Of a stretch of 64,000 bases of DNA, positions 31,508 to 40,031 are shown one piece after another. A program made the position numbers and the translations under genes. The DNA comes from Burkholderiales bacterium (lineage in GTDB: Bacteria; Pseudomonadota; Gammaproteobacteria; Burkholderiales; Burkholderiaceae_C). The notes beneath the pieces were generated by a model. It ran no database searches. It had not been told where the DNA came from and was given only the letters and a program-made list of their open reading frames with translations. Every line of letters starts with the position of its first letter. Position 1 is the stretch's first letter. The stretch spans positions 70,858 through 134,857 of the forward strand of contig JADJCH010000016.1 of NCBI GenBank assembly GCA_016703325.1. The letters are read 5' to 3'.

Positions 31508-32869
31508 TCAGCCCGGCGTACCGGCACGCCGCAGCAGTGCAGCCTCGATGTCGTCGGCCCAGGCCAGCGATTCACCTCGCAGGTGGCGCCGCTCGCGGAT
31601 CAGCCGCAGGTTGTTGGCGGTGGTCTGCGGCTCCCAGATTTCCCGCACCGCCGCCAACGCTGCAGAGGTGGCTTTGACGGCCGCCGCCTGCTGGCGGGAC
31701 AGCACCGCCAGCTCGAGCAGGGTTGCATGGTCCCAGTAGTCCGGTGTGCCCTTGGCGATGCGCCGTCCGACCGCATAGGTCACCACCGGCAGCAGCTCCG
31801 CCTGGCGCGGGTCCGGCTCATCCTTCAACTCCATCAGCGTCACGGCATTCACACCCGGGTAGGCATCGCGCCAGTCGGCTTCGAAGCCGGCCAGGTAGGT
31901 CTCCACCGCCTTGTCCAGCCAGCCCAGGGCCTCGAAAACATGGCCCGCCTTGCGCTCGATCTCCCAGCGGTCCTTGTAGACCCGGCCGAGCAGGCCGTTG
32001 GTCTCGCTGCTGGCGCCGAACTGGGTGATCAGGTCTTTCAGCACCTGTTCCGCCTCGTCGCGCCGGCCCAGGCGGTTGAGCGCGAAGCCCAGCTGCTCGC
32101 GCACCATGCGGCTGCGCGCCAGCGGTGCGGGCATGGCCTCGGCCAGGGCCAGCATCGCGGCCCAGTTGGAAGTGGCGCGGTGCGACAGGTACAGGTCGAT
32201 CACCACCCCGGCCTCCAGCGCGGCCAGGTCGCCCAGCTGGGCGGCCACCGCCTCCACCGCCGCTTTCGCATCCGCTCCGGCACGGCGGGCCTGGGCGAGC
32301 CTCTCGCGGGCGTCGACAGCGTACTGGGCCCGCTCGCGGAACACGTCTGTCTTCAACCGGGAGATGTCCGGTGGGGCGTAGCCTTCCACCAGCTGGAACA
32401 CCGGGCTGTCGCGCATCGGCTCACCCGCGGCACGCTGCGCCTCCTGCAGCAGACGGGTCAGGCCCTGCACCGTGGCGACAGCATCCGCCGGCCGGCCGTC
32501 CGTCCCGAGGGTGTACGGCAGGGTGCGCAGCGGGCCGACGTCGAAGGGCAGGCGGTCGGTCTGGCCAGACAGCAGCACCGTGGTGGCCGGCCGGATGCCG
32601 TGGCGCAGCCCCAGCTCGTAGAAGACGTTGGCGTTGGCACCGGTGAGGTCGGCCACCGCGTAGTCGCACAGGATCAGCCGCTCGTACATCGGCTTGTGGA
32701 TCACGCCGCCGGCCAGCTCCTCATCGGCGCGCAGCGGCTCCAGGCCGGCGGCGCGGATGCCTGGCTCAATCAGGTCGCGGTACACCGCATCAAAGTCCAC
32801 CGTGAGGCCGCTGGGGATGGGCTTGCGGCCGAAGGGCATCAACACGAAGCACAGGGGCGGCAAGCTCAT
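31508..32869 (-). CDS. NDT-like / MAP3K TRAFs-binding (TPR-S-type) protein
   Basis: A 453-residue protein from ATG 32869 with AGGAG seven bases upstream. The N-terminal 110 residues look like a nucleoside 2-deoxyribosyltransferase-like domain: CFVLMPFGRK (7-16), a D-x-V-Y helix, GLEPLRADE, then CDYAVADLTGANANVFYELG. Residues about 140-440 are all helical with the pattern of TRAFs-binding (DUF4071) domains, including SRMVREQLGFALNRLGRRDE, LGRVYKDRWEIERKAGHVFE and a C-terminal WDHATLLELAVLSRQ. Proteins combining TIR, SLOG or NDT-type domains with this helical module are known from comparative genomics as predicted nucleotide-centred conflict systems. It forms a two-gene operon with the TIR gene downstream. 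Confidence 0.83.
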   Translation of the reverse strand: MSLPPLCFVLMPFGRKPIPSGLTVDFDAVYRDLIEPGIRAAGLEPLRADEELAGGVIHKPMYERLILCDYAVADLTGANANVFYELGLRHGIRPATTVLLSGQTDRLPFDVGPLRTLPYTLGTDGRPADAVATVQGLTRLLQEAQRAAGEPMRDSPVFQLVEGYAPPDISRLKTDVFRERAQYAVDARERLAQARRAGADAKAAVEAVAAQLGDLAALEAGVVIDLYLSHRATSNWAAMLALAEAMPAPLARSRMVREQLGFALNRLGRRDEAEQVLKDLITQFGASSETNGLLGRVYKDRWEIERKAGHVFEALGWLDKAVETYLAGFEADWRDAYPGVNAVTLMELKDEPDPRQAELLPVVTYAVGRRIAKGTPDYWDHATLLELAVLSRQQAAAVKATSAALAAVREIWEPQTTANNLRLIRERRHLRGESLAWADDIEAALLRRAGTPG

Positions 32870-32913
32870 GGCGATCTCCTCGGTGGGCAGTGGGAGCGGA
32901 CGTTGAGGCGGGA

Positions 32914-33321
32914 TCAGGGCACCAGCACCAGGATCCAGTTGACCAGCATGCGCGCATCGGCGGGGCTGATGGCGGTGGCGTTCGGCGGCATCGTCACCAC
33001 GCCGACCTTGCCGCTCCAGTGGCGGGCCTGCGGGTCGGCACCGGTGATCACGGTGTCGGTGAGCTTCTTGTAGGCCTGGGGGTCATCGCGGTACTTCTGC
33101 GCCACCTCACGCCAGGCAGGGGCGATGGGTGGCAGGCCGTCGGCGCGCTTGGGCCGGGGCTCGATGCTGTGGCAACTCATGCAGCCCCGGTCGGTGGCCA
33201 GCTTGAGCATGGCGGCGTCGTTTTCGGCCGGCGTGGCAGCGGCGGGCAGGGCTGCAGTCAGTGACAACAGCAACGGCAGCGCGGGGATCAGCGCGTGAGC
33301 GAGGGTCGGGCGATCAAACAT
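32914..33321 (-). CDS. Small c-type cytochrome
   Basis: A 135-residue exported monoheme cytochrome c. ATG 33321 is chosen because the signal peptide (ALIPALPLLLSLTAALPAAA) follows it directly; a GTG at 33396 overlaps the hydrolase stop. Heme motif C47-M-S-C50-H51; the probable distal methionine is in VGVVTMPPNAT near residue 113. The rest follows class I cytochrome c (AWREVAQKYRDDPQA, PADARMLVNWILVL). It is periplasmic; partner unknown. It follows the epoxide-hydrolase-like gene closely. Confidence 0.9.
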   Translation of the reverse strand: MFDRPTLAHALIPALPLLLSLTAALPAAATPAENDAAMLKLATDRGCMSCHSIEPRPKRADGLPPIAPAWREVAQKYRDDPQAYKKLTDTVITGADPQARHWSGKVGVVTMPPNATAISPADARMLVNWILVLVP

Positions 33322-33392
33322 GGCAGAACGGGCGTCGACGCAATGCCCGATGGTAAGCGTGGCCCGCACGTTCGGGGAGGCCGCAAGGGGGC

Positions 33393-34361
33393 TCACAGTC
33401 CCTGCAGAAACTCCAACAGCAACCGGTTGACCTCCTTGGCGCGCTCGCGCTGGATCCAGTGGCCGGCGCCGGGCAGGAAGTGCGCGCCGCGCAGGCCCGG
33501 CAGGGTCTGCGGGAAGGCGGCGATCTGCGCCTTGGAGGCCGGGAAGCGCAGCACCGCATCGCGTTCTCCGGCGATGAACAGCGACGGCTGGCGCAGCGGC
33601 AGGCCATGCCAGGCGGCCAGCAGCTCGGGGTTGCGGCGCAGGTTGCGGTACCAGTTCAGCCCACCTCGAAAACCCGCGCGGGTGAACTCTGCGGTGTAGT
33701 GGGCCAGGTCGGCCTCGCTCAGCCAGGCGGGCAGTTCGGCGGGATCGACGGTGTGGTGGAGAAATCCGCGGCCGGGCTCCATCAGCCCGAAGGTCAGGCC
33801 CGGCGGCGCGTCGCCGCTGCCGCTGAAGTAGGTGCGGCGCAGCGCGCCGGCAATGTCCTCCTCGAACTCCGCCTCCGCCACCCCCGGCGTCTGGAAGTAC
33901 TGCATGTAGAAGGTGGTGATGCCGCGGCGCTCCAGCGCCGTCAGCAGGTCCAGTGGCCCCGGCGGGGTGTAGGGCACACTCATGCCGACGACTGCGCGAA
34001 ACAGGTCCGGCCGCAGCAGCGCGGCATGCCAGGCCACCGGGGCGCCCCAGTCGTGGCCGACGATCACCGCCCGGGTCTCGTCCAGCGACTGCACCAGCCC
34101 CACCATGTCGCCCACCAGGTGCAGCAGGCTGTAGCGCTCCACCTCGGCCGGGGCGTCGGAGCCGCCGTAGCCGCGCATGTCCGGCGCCACGGCGCGAAAG
34201 CCCGCCGCGGCCAGCGCCGCCATCTGCTGGCGCCAGGAGTACCAGGACTCCGGCCAGCCGTGGCAGAACAGCACCAGCGGGCCGTCTGTGGGACCCTGTT
34301 CGGCCACACGCAGGTGGATGCCGTTGACGCTGTGGGTGCTCAGGTGCGGTGCGGGGGTCAT
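33393..34361 (-). CDS. Alpha/beta hydrolase, epoxide hydrolase-like
   Basis: A 322-residue enzyme from ATG 34361. Features of soluble epoxide hydrolases: the HGWPESW oxyanion motif, DMRGYGGSD, nucleophile Asp in VGHDWGAPVAW, a cap domain region with LNWYRN contributing a tyrosine, and the catalytic His in GAGHWIQRE. Haloalkane dehalogenases share most of this layout, but HGxP plus the LNWYRN tyrosine favours an epoxide hydrolase. No signal peptide. A three-copy 11-bp repeat precedes its start. Confidence 0.88.
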   Translation of the reverse strand: MTPAPHLSTHSVNGIHLRVAEQGPTDGPLVLFCHGWPESWYSWRQQMAALAAAGFRAVAPDMRGYGGSDAPAEVERYSLLHLVGDMVGLVQSLDETRAVIVGHDWGAPVAWHAALLRPDLFRAVVGMSVPYTPPGPLDLLTALERRGITTFYMQYFQTPGVAEAEFEEDIAGALRRTYFSGSGDAPPGLTFGLMEPGRGFLHHTVDPAELPAWLSEADLAHYTAEFTRAGFRGGLNWYRNLRRNPELLAAWHGLPLRQPSLFIAGERDAVLRFPASKAQIAAFPQTLPGLRGAHFLPGAGHWIQRERAKEVNRLLLEFLQGL

Positions 34362-34373
34362 CGCGGCTCTCCA

Positions 34374-34406
34374 GTCGGTGGACGGTCGGTGGACCGTCGG
34401 TGGGCG
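34374..34406 (-). repeat. Three tandem copies of an 11-bp unit upstream of the epoxide hydrolase gene
   Basis: GTCGGTGGAC plus one base occurs three times head to tail (34374, 34385, 34396; the last copy has GTCGGTGGGC). The repeats lie 13-45 bases before the start codon, so they could be operator repeats or simple slippage. Nothing else is seen in the gap 34362-34456. Confidence 0.6.
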
Positions 34407-34456
34407 GCTGATGATGCGATGCCGGCGCCTGCGGTCGCGACGCCCCGGTGACAGGA

Positions 34457-35053
34457 TCAGGGCTTCACCGGAGCACCCGCTGTCGATGCGGCCCAGGCCG
34501 CCTCCCGGGCCATCTCCACCGCCAGCGTGCGCACATCCGGCGGCCAGCCGGCCACCTGCTGCTCAAAAGCGTCGGTCTGGCCGGCGTACAGGGTGCGCAT
34601 GGCCTCCTCGAAGCCGGGCAGGTCGCCAGCCAGCGCACCGAGCAGGCGGGAGGCCGCCTCGCGGGCTCGGTGGGCCTCGGCCTCACCGGGTTCGCTGCGC
34701 AGGGCGGCCTCCACCAGCCGGCGCAGTGCGGCGGAGGCACCGCTGGGCTGCGCTTCCAGCCATTCCCAGTGACGCGGCAGCAGGGTCACCTCGCGGCTGG
34801 CCACGCCCAGCTTCGGGCGTCCACGGCCACGCGGCGGCGCCGGAGTCTGCGGGGCCGCGGCGCGGGCCAGCACCTCGTCCAGGCTGCCGCGCAGGTCGAA
34901 GTCCACCTGCCGGCCGCTGAGGCGCTCGAACACCAGCGGCATCGCGCCGGGATCGGCATCGTGCTGCTGCTTCAGGCGCGCCAGCACCTCCACCTGTGCG
35001 CCGCTGGCGAAGCAGCGGTGGTTCACGAAGGCCACCAGGGTGTCGGGGGTCAT
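34457..35053 (-). CDS. DUF2239 family protein
   Basis: A 198-residue protein from ATG 35053. It matches the DUF2239 family: VAFVNHRCFASGAQVEVLAR, LVFERLSGRQVDFDLRGSLD, a basic RGRGRPKLGVASREVTLLPR hook, then HWEWLEAQPSGASAALRRLV. The AT-hook-like RGRGRPKLG and the following helices suggest DNA binding, though the family has no established function. It is preceded by a good sigma-70 promoter and repeated ACCCGGAT motifs. Confidence 0.88.
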   Translation of the reverse strand: MTPDTLVAFVNHRCFASGAQVEVLARLKQQHDADPGAMPLVFERLSGRQVDFDLRGSLDEVLARAAAPQTPAPPRGRGRPKLGVASREVTLLPRHWEWLEAQPSGASAALRRLVEAALRSEPGEAEAHRAREAASRLLGALAGDLPGFEEAMRTLYAGQTDAFEQQVAGWPPDVRTLAVEMAREAAWAASTAGAPVKP

Positions 35054-35063
35054 GAATTTGAAT

Positions 35064-35127
35064 CCGGGTAAAAATACGATGGATGGAATTTACCCTGGTT
35101 TAAATAGAACGTCAAATCATCCGGGTG
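35064..35127. promoter_or_regulatory. Repeated ACCCGGAT motifs around the DUF2239 promoter
   Basis: On the minus strand TTTACCCGGATTCAAATT lies just before the DUF2239 start, and TTCACCCGGATGATTTGA lies just upstream of the -35 hexamer. The two share ACCCGGAT and flank the promoter, the arrangement of a repressor or activator pair. Autoregulation by the DNA-binding-like DUF2239 product is an untested idea. Confidence 0.4.
35087..35115 (-). promoter_or_regulatory. Sigma-70 promoter of the DUF2239 gene
   Basis: On the minus strand TTGACG (35115-35110), a 17-base spacer and TAAATT (35092-35087) precede the ATG at 35053. The region is markedly AT-rich against the surrounding 70% GC. Confidence 0.6.
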
Positions 35128-35177
35128 AAATTCAGAGCGAGGCGTCCTCGTCCCTGTCGCCTCATCGCCTCATCGCC

Positions 35178-37049
35178 TCACGGAGCCACCCGCCGCCAGC
35201 GGTAGCCGGCCGCGCGGAAGGTGACTGCCCCGTCGGGGCGGGTGTCCAGCCGCACCACCTCGCCGCCATCGGCCAGGGTCTGCAGGATGCGGCCGTGTCG
35301 GTCGTCGATGGGGTCGATCACAAAGCCCACCTCGGTTTCATCCTCCCCCCGCAGGCGCCAGCGCGCCACCAGCCGGCCCCGCTCCACCGCCACCGTGGTG
35401 TGTTCCACGAAGGCGTATTCGCCCGGTTGCAGCTCTGGTTCGTAGCGACCGTCCAGGGCGGCGAGCGCCGCCGGCAGCGGGCGCGGCGGCGGCAGGCGCT
35501 GGCCGACGCGCATCGTCTGCCGGCCGATGCGGCCCACCAGCAGCTCGCGCCCATCCACCGGGACGAGCTTCAGCGTCAGCCGGTCCAGCTCGCCCAGCGA
35601 CCAGGGCAGCAGTCCGAACAGCCGCAGGCGGATGCGCACAGAGCCATCGGCCAGCGGCAGCAGGTCGAAGGTCTGGCCCAGCGCTTCAGCCCTGAGGCCC
35701 TCCCCATGGCGCAGCACCCGCACCCGGCCGGCCAGGCTGGTGTATTCGCCCTCCAGCGCCGCCCTCATCGCGGGCGGCCAATCCACCACCGGGGGCGGGG
35801 GGGCCGGGGACGATTCGGCGGGCGCCGCGATGCCGGTCCTGGCCTGAATCGCCAGGGCCAGGGCGCGCTGGGCCACCCGGTTCACCACCGGAGCGGCCGT
35901 GCTGCTGTTGGCCGCGACGATGACGCCGAGGCGCTGCGCCGGCGCCAGCACCAGCTGGCTGCGAAAGGCCACCGTCGCACCGCCGTGGTGAGCCACCGGG
36001 CCCACGCCGTCTACGCCCTCCAGCGGCTCGCCGCCCAGGGTGCTGAGCATCCAGCCCAGGCCGACGCGGAAGTCCTGGTCCAGCGGCACCTCACCGTTCT
36101 GCACCCGCAGCATCTCGCGCAGGGTGGCCGGTGACTGCAGCACCGGCCGGCCGTCGGCAAACACCGCCTTCATGAACTGGGCCAGGTCGGTGACGCTGGC
36201 GTTCAGACCGCCGGCCGGCACGTCCGCCAGGGCCGGCTCGTCGATCGCGCGGCCCTGGCGGTAAGCCTTTGACATCGCCGCGTCCGGAGGTGGCGCGGCG
36301 CTGAAGCTGGCGCTGCCCATGCCCAGAGGTCCCAGCACCCGCTGCTGCAACTGCTGCTCGAAGGCCTGGCCGGCGGCACGCTCCACCACCGCGCCAAGCA
36401 GGGTCAGGCCGATGTTGGAGTAGCTGAAGATCCGGCCGGGCGGGTAGGCCGCCTCGCTGCCGCTCAACGCCTGGACTCGCTCGGCCAGCGTCGGCGCCGG
36501 TTGACGGGCATCGAACCACATGCCGGCCGCATGGTCGCGCGGCAGGCCGGCGTGGTGGGTCATCAGCTGGCGCAGGGTGGGCGCTGCGCTGCCGTCGCGC
36601 AACTGCAGCCTGAACCCGGGCAGGGCCTCGGCCAGGGGCATGTCCAGCCGCAGCCGACCCTGCTCAACCAGCTGCAGCGCCGCCAGGTCGGTGAACAGCT
36701 TGGACACCGACCCCATGCGGTAGACGGTGTGCGCATCGGCCGGCCGCCGGGCCGCCTGGTCTGCCCAGCCGGTGCCGAAGGCCCAGGCGATGCGCTGATC
36801 GTCCACCAGCGCGATGCTCAGCCCGGTGACGCCGTGCTCGCGCATCTCGTGACGGATCAGGGCCTCGACATGCCGGCGCACCGACTCGAAGTCGTTGCGC
36901 GCCAACGACGCGGGCGGCTGGGGCGGGCTGCTGCAGGCCGCCAGAGCCCAGGCCAGTCCGAAGGCCAGAAGAAGGTTCAGGCCCGACCGCAGGAGCCGGG
37001 CCGTGGACTGAAGGGCGGAAGGGGCACTGGACGGGCGGCGAGAGGTCAT
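35178..37049 (-). CDS. Class C beta-lactamase-like serine hydrolase lipoprotein
   Basis: A 623-residue protein from ATG 37049. The signal has a lipobox LAAC39, so it is a lipoprotein. The serine hydrolase domain (about 55-390) has S114-V-S-K117, the Tyr motif in FSYSNIGLT (Y-S-N), and a His-Gly motif in VAHHGGATVAF, as in AmpC, esterase EstB and D-aminopeptidases. The 230-residue C-terminal extension is beta-rich (YTSLAGRVRVLRHGEGLRAE, GRYEPELQPGEYAFVEHTTV), like the lipocalin-type domains of penicillin-binding-protein-like esterases. The substrate may be a peptide, ester or peptidoglycan fragment; resistance to beta-lactams is not implied. Confidence 0.88.
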   Translation of the reverse strand: MTSRRPSSAPSALQSTARLLRSGLNLLLAFGLAWALAACSSPPQPPASLARNDFESVRRHVEALIRHEMREHGVTGLSIALVDDQRIAWAFGTGWADQAARRPADAHTVYRMGSVSKLFTDLAALQLVEQGRLRLDMPLAEALPGFRLQLRDGSAAPTLRQLMTHHAGLPRDHAAGMWFDARQPAPTLAERVQALSGSEAAYPPGRIFSYSNIGLTLLGAVVERAAGQAFEQQLQQRVLGPLGMGSASFSAAPPPDAAMSKAYRQGRAIDEPALADVPAGGLNASVTDLAQFMKAVFADGRPVLQSPATLREMLRVQNGEVPLDQDFRVGLGWMLSTLGGEPLEGVDGVGPVAHHGGATVAFRSQLVLAPAQRLGVIVAANSSTAAPVVNRVAQRALALAIQARTGIAAPAESSPAPPPPVVDWPPAMRAALEGEYTSLAGRVRVLRHGEGLRAEALGQTFDLLPLADGSVRIRLRLFGLLPWSLGELDRLTLKLVPVDGRELLVGRIGRQTMRVGQRLPPPRPLPAALAALDGRYEPELQPGEYAFVEHTTVAVERGRLVARWRLRGEDETEVGFVIDPIDDRHGRILQTLADGGEVVRLDTRPDGAVTFRAAGYRWRRVAP

Positions 37050-37139
37050 CGGGGCAGGCCGGGAGTTCTCCTGCCCTCACTGTAGCCGCGGCCAGCAGCC
37101 GGCCTCAGCCACGCTGCCGCAGTCTTGTCTGCCTGAACC

Positions 37140-38159
37140 TCACTTGCCGCCGCGCAGCTTGCCCAGCGCCGCTTGCGTGTCTGTCCACAGGTCCATGCCC
37201 ACGTTGGCGGCGATGGTCGCGTTCACCCGGGTCAGCTTGTCGCGCATGCGGGCGGTCTCGGCCGGGGTCAGCTCGTTGATCTGCATGCCCTTGGCCTTCA
37301 GGTCGCCCAGGGCCCTGGCCGCTTCGGCACGGGTGTCCTGGCGCTCGAAGTCGCGGCTGGCCTTGGCGGCGTCCATCAGCACCTTCTGCTCGTCCTTGCT
37401 CAGGCCGTCCCACCACTTCTTGCTGACGGTGACGATCCACGGGCTGTAGACGTGGTTGGTCACGCTGAGGTACTTCTGCACCTCGTAGAACTTGCTGCTC
37501 AGGATGGTGTTGTACGGGTTCTCCTGGCCGTCCACCGTCTTGGTCTCCAGCGCGCTGAACAGTTCGGAGAAGGGCAGCGGCACCGCGTTGGCGCCCAGGG
37601 TCTTGAAGCTCTCCAGGAAGACGTTGTTCTGCATCACGCGCAGCTTGATGCCGTCCAGGTCCTCCACCTTGGTGACCGCGCGCTTGCTGTTGGTGAGGTT
37701 GCGAAAGCCGTTCTCCCAGTAGACCAGGCCGACCAGGCCCTTCTCCTGCAGCTTGTCCATCACCTTCTGGCCGATCGGGCCGTCGAGGATGACGTCGGCC
37801 TCCTTGGCGCTGTTGAACAGGAAGGGCGTGTCCCAGAGTGCCATTTCCTTGGTGATGCCCACCAGCGTGGCGGTGGAGCCCACCATCATCTCCTGCGCAC
37901 CGCCGATCAGCGCCTGCTGCATCTGGGTGTCCGGGCCGAGCGCGGCGGCACCGATGGCGCGGATCTTCATCTTGCCGCCGGAAGCCTTCTCGACCTGCTC
38001 GGCGAAGAGCTTGACGGCACGGCCCTGGTTGCTGTTCTCGTTCAGGCCGTAGCCGAAGCGGATCAGGCGCGGCTTGATGTCCTGCGCCAGGGCGGCGAAA
38101 GGGGTGGCAACGGCTGCAGTGACGGCGGCGGCCAGCAGGGCGCGGCGGAAGAACTTCAT
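37140..38159 (-). CDS. dctP: TRAP transporter substrate-binding protein (DctP family)
   Basis: A 339-residue periplasmic binding protein with a signal peptide ending ALAQD. DctP/TRAP features: RFGYGLNENSNQGRAVKLFA, VKVEDLDGIKLRVMQNNVFL (the conserved Arg that binds the ligand carboxylate), GANAVPLPFSELFSALETKT and VDGQENPYNTI. It is the last gene of a gntK-dctQ-dctM-dctP operon. Because gluconokinase leads the operon, the likely ligand is gluconate or a related sugar acid. Confidence 0.93.
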   Translation of the reverse strand: MKFFRRALLAAAVTAAVATPFAALAQDIKPRLIRFGYGLNENSNQGRAVKLFAEQVEKASGGKMKIRAIGAAALGPDTQMQQALIGGAQEMMVGSTATLVGITKEMALWDTPFLFNSAKEADVILDGPIGQKVMDKLQEKGLVGLVYWENGFRNLTNSKRAVTKVEDLDGIKLRVMQNNVFLESFKTLGANAVPLPFSELFSALETKTVDGQENPYNTILSSKFYEVQKYLSVTNHVYSPWIVTVSKKWWDGLSKDEQKVLMDAAKASRDFERQDTRAEAARALGDLKAKGMQINELTPAETARMRDKLTRVNATIAANVGMDLWTDTQAALGKLRGGK

Positions 38160-38214
38160 GGTGGGACTCTCGGGTTGGACAGGGGGACAGGAAACGAACC
38201 AGCGAACCAGCGGA

Positions 38215-39507
38215 TCAGCGCATCCACGCCACCGGCGCGGTGACGATCTGCGGGAAGGCGACGAACAGCGCCAGGATGGCGACGTAGGTGACGAGGAAGG
38301 GGTTCACGCCCCGGATCACCTGCGGCAGCGACAGCCGGCCGACGCCGGCCACCACGTTGAGCACCGTGCCCACCGGCGGGGTGATCAGGCCGATGGCGCC
38401 GTTGAGCACGAACATCAGGCCGAAGTACACCGGGTCGATGCCGGCCTTGACCGCAATCGGCAGCATCACCGGCGCGAAGATCAGGATGGTGGGCGTCAGG
38501 TCCAGCGCGGTGCCGATGAGCACCAGCGCCAGCATCATCACCACCATCAGCAGGCGCGGCTGCTCGATCAGCGGGCCCAGCCAGCCGGTGAGCACACCCG
38601 GCAGGTCCGCCAGCGTGATCATGTAGCTGGCCACCTGGGCACCGGCGCAGAGGAACATCACGATGGCGGTGGTGCGAGCGGCACGCACCAGCACGCCGTG
38701 GACCTCGCGCAACTTCATTTCGCGGTGCACGTACAGCGCCACGACCAGCGCGTAGAAGGCGGCCACCACCGCGGCCTCGGTGGGCGTGAACACGCCGCTC
38801 TTCATGCCCCCGATGATGATCACCGGCATCAGCATCGCCCAGAAGGCCTTGGCGGTGGCGCGCAGCCGCGCGGCCATCGGCAGCGGCTCGCCGGCCGGCA
38901 GCTCGATGCGGCGCAGCACCCACTTCCACGCCAGGATCAGGCCCACGCCCATGATCAGCCCGGGCACGATGCCCGAGACGAACAGCGCCGAGATCGAGGT
39001 GTTGGTGGTGACGCCATAGATCACGAAGGGCATCGACGGCGGGATGATCGGCGCGATGATTCCGCCCGAGGCCAGCAGCCCCGCCGAGGTGGCCATCGGG
39101 TAGCCCTGCTGGCGCATCATCGGCAGCAGGATGGTGGCCAGCGCCGCGGTGTCCGCCAGCGCCGAGCCGCTCATGCTGGCCATCAGCACCGCGGCGCCAA
39201 TGGCCACATAGCCCAGCCCGCCGCGGATGTGACCCACCCAGGCCTGCGCCATGTCGATGATGCGCCGGCTGATGCCGCCGGCGTTCATCAGCTCGCCGGC
39301 CAGGATGAAGAAGGGCACCGCCAGCAGCGGGAAGCTGTCGATGCCGGCCACCAGGTTCTGCGCCAGCAGCTGGGTGTCCCAGAAGCCCAGCACCCAGGCC
39401 ATGCCCGCAGCGGTGAGCACGAGCGCCAGCGCCATGTTCATGCCGATGCCCATCAGGATCAGCATGCCGGCGGAAAAGACGACGAAAGCAAGACCTTCGG
39501 CAGACAT
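38215..39507 (-). CDS. dctM: TRAP transporter large permease (DctM family)
   Basis: A 430-residue membrane protein. ATG 39507 is used because the longer frame overlaps the dctQ gene. It has about 12 hydrophobic segments and the typical LLAVPFFILAGELMNAGGIS, ADTAALATILLPMM and GLITPPVGTVLNVV motifs. It is the Na+-coupled transport subunit, working with the DctQ and DctP proteins encoded on either side. Confidence 0.94.
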   Translation of the reverse strand: MSAEGLAFVVFSAGMLILMGIGMNMALALVLTAAGMAWVLGFWDTQLLAQNLVAGIDSFPLLAVPFFILAGELMNAGGISRRIIDMAQAWVGHIRGGLGYVAIGAAVLMASMSGSALADTAALATILLPMMRQQGYPMATSAGLLASGGIIAPIIPPSMPFVIYGVTTNTSISALFVSGIVPGLIMGVGLILAWKWVLRRIELPAGEPLPMAARLRATAKAFWAMLMPVIIIGGMKSGVFTPTEAAVVAAFYALVVALYVHREMKLREVHGVLVRAARTTAIVMFLCAGAQVASYMITLADLPGVLTGWLGPLIEQPRLLMVVMMLALVLIGTALDLTPTILIFAPVMLPIAVKAGIDPVYFGLMFVLNGAIGLITPPVGTVLNVVAGVGRLSLPQVIRGVNPFLVTYVAILALFVAFPQIVTAPVAWMR

Positions 39508-39512
39508 CGCGG

Positions 39513-40031
39513 TCACTCCACTTCCGCGCCGTGGCCGAGGTCCAGCGGCCGGCGTTGAATCAGCTCGATCAGCGCCATCACGCCGATCGCCGTGGCACAG
39601 AGGAGCGCCGGCAGCGGCAGCAGTGCCACCGGGTAGCCCAGCACCACCGAGCGGCTGTCCAGCCCCACCACCACCTGCTGCCACGCGCCCCAGGCCAGCA
39701 GCGCGCAGCCCAGCACCACCAGCACGCGGATCACGGCGGTGGCGACACCGAACAGCGCCGGCTTCTCACGCAGCAGCCCCACCAGGCTGGTGAAGGCCAT
39801 GTGCTCACCGGCCGGGTATGCGGCGGTGGCGCCGATGAAGACCATCCAGACGAACAGCAGACGCGACAGCTCCTCGCTGGCCGCAATGCCGCTGCCGAAG
39901 CCGTAGCGCAGCACCACGTTGACGAACACCGCCAGCGCCATCACGCCCAGGCAGGCGGCCATCGCCGCCTCGAAGCCGCGCTGCAGCTTGGAAGCAGGGG
40001 CGGGGGCGGGGGAACTGGAATCGCCGCTCAT
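39513..40031 (-). CDS. dctQ: TRAP transporter small permease (DctQ family)
   Basis: A 172-residue membrane protein from ATG 40031, overlapping the gntK stop by four bases. It has four hydrophobic segments (AMAACLGVMALAVFVNVVLR, LLFVWMVFIGATAAY, VIRVLVVLGCALLAWGAW, LPALLCATAIGVMALIELI) and the family motif SEELSRLLFVWMVFIG followed by HMAF. It partners with DctM. Confidence 0.92.
   Translation of the reverse strand: MSGDSSSPAPAPASKLQRGFEAAMAACLGVMALAVFVNVVLRYGFGSGIAASEELSRLLFVWMVFIGATAAYPAGEHMAFTSLVGLLREKPALFGVATAVIRVLVVLGCALLAWGAWQQVVVGLDSRSVVLGYPVALLPLPALLCATAIGVMALIELIQRRPLDLGHGAEVE

Noticed and set aside
35178..37049. Beta-lactamase-like gene as an antibiotic resistance gene
   Set aside because: It is a lipoprotein with a 230-residue extra domain, resembling class C-type esterases and peptidases; resistance cannot be inferred.
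38074..39558. 494-codon plus-strand frame rich in His, Gln and Asp
   Set aside because: Shadow of the DctM gene; hydrophobic codons read in reverse give this pattern.
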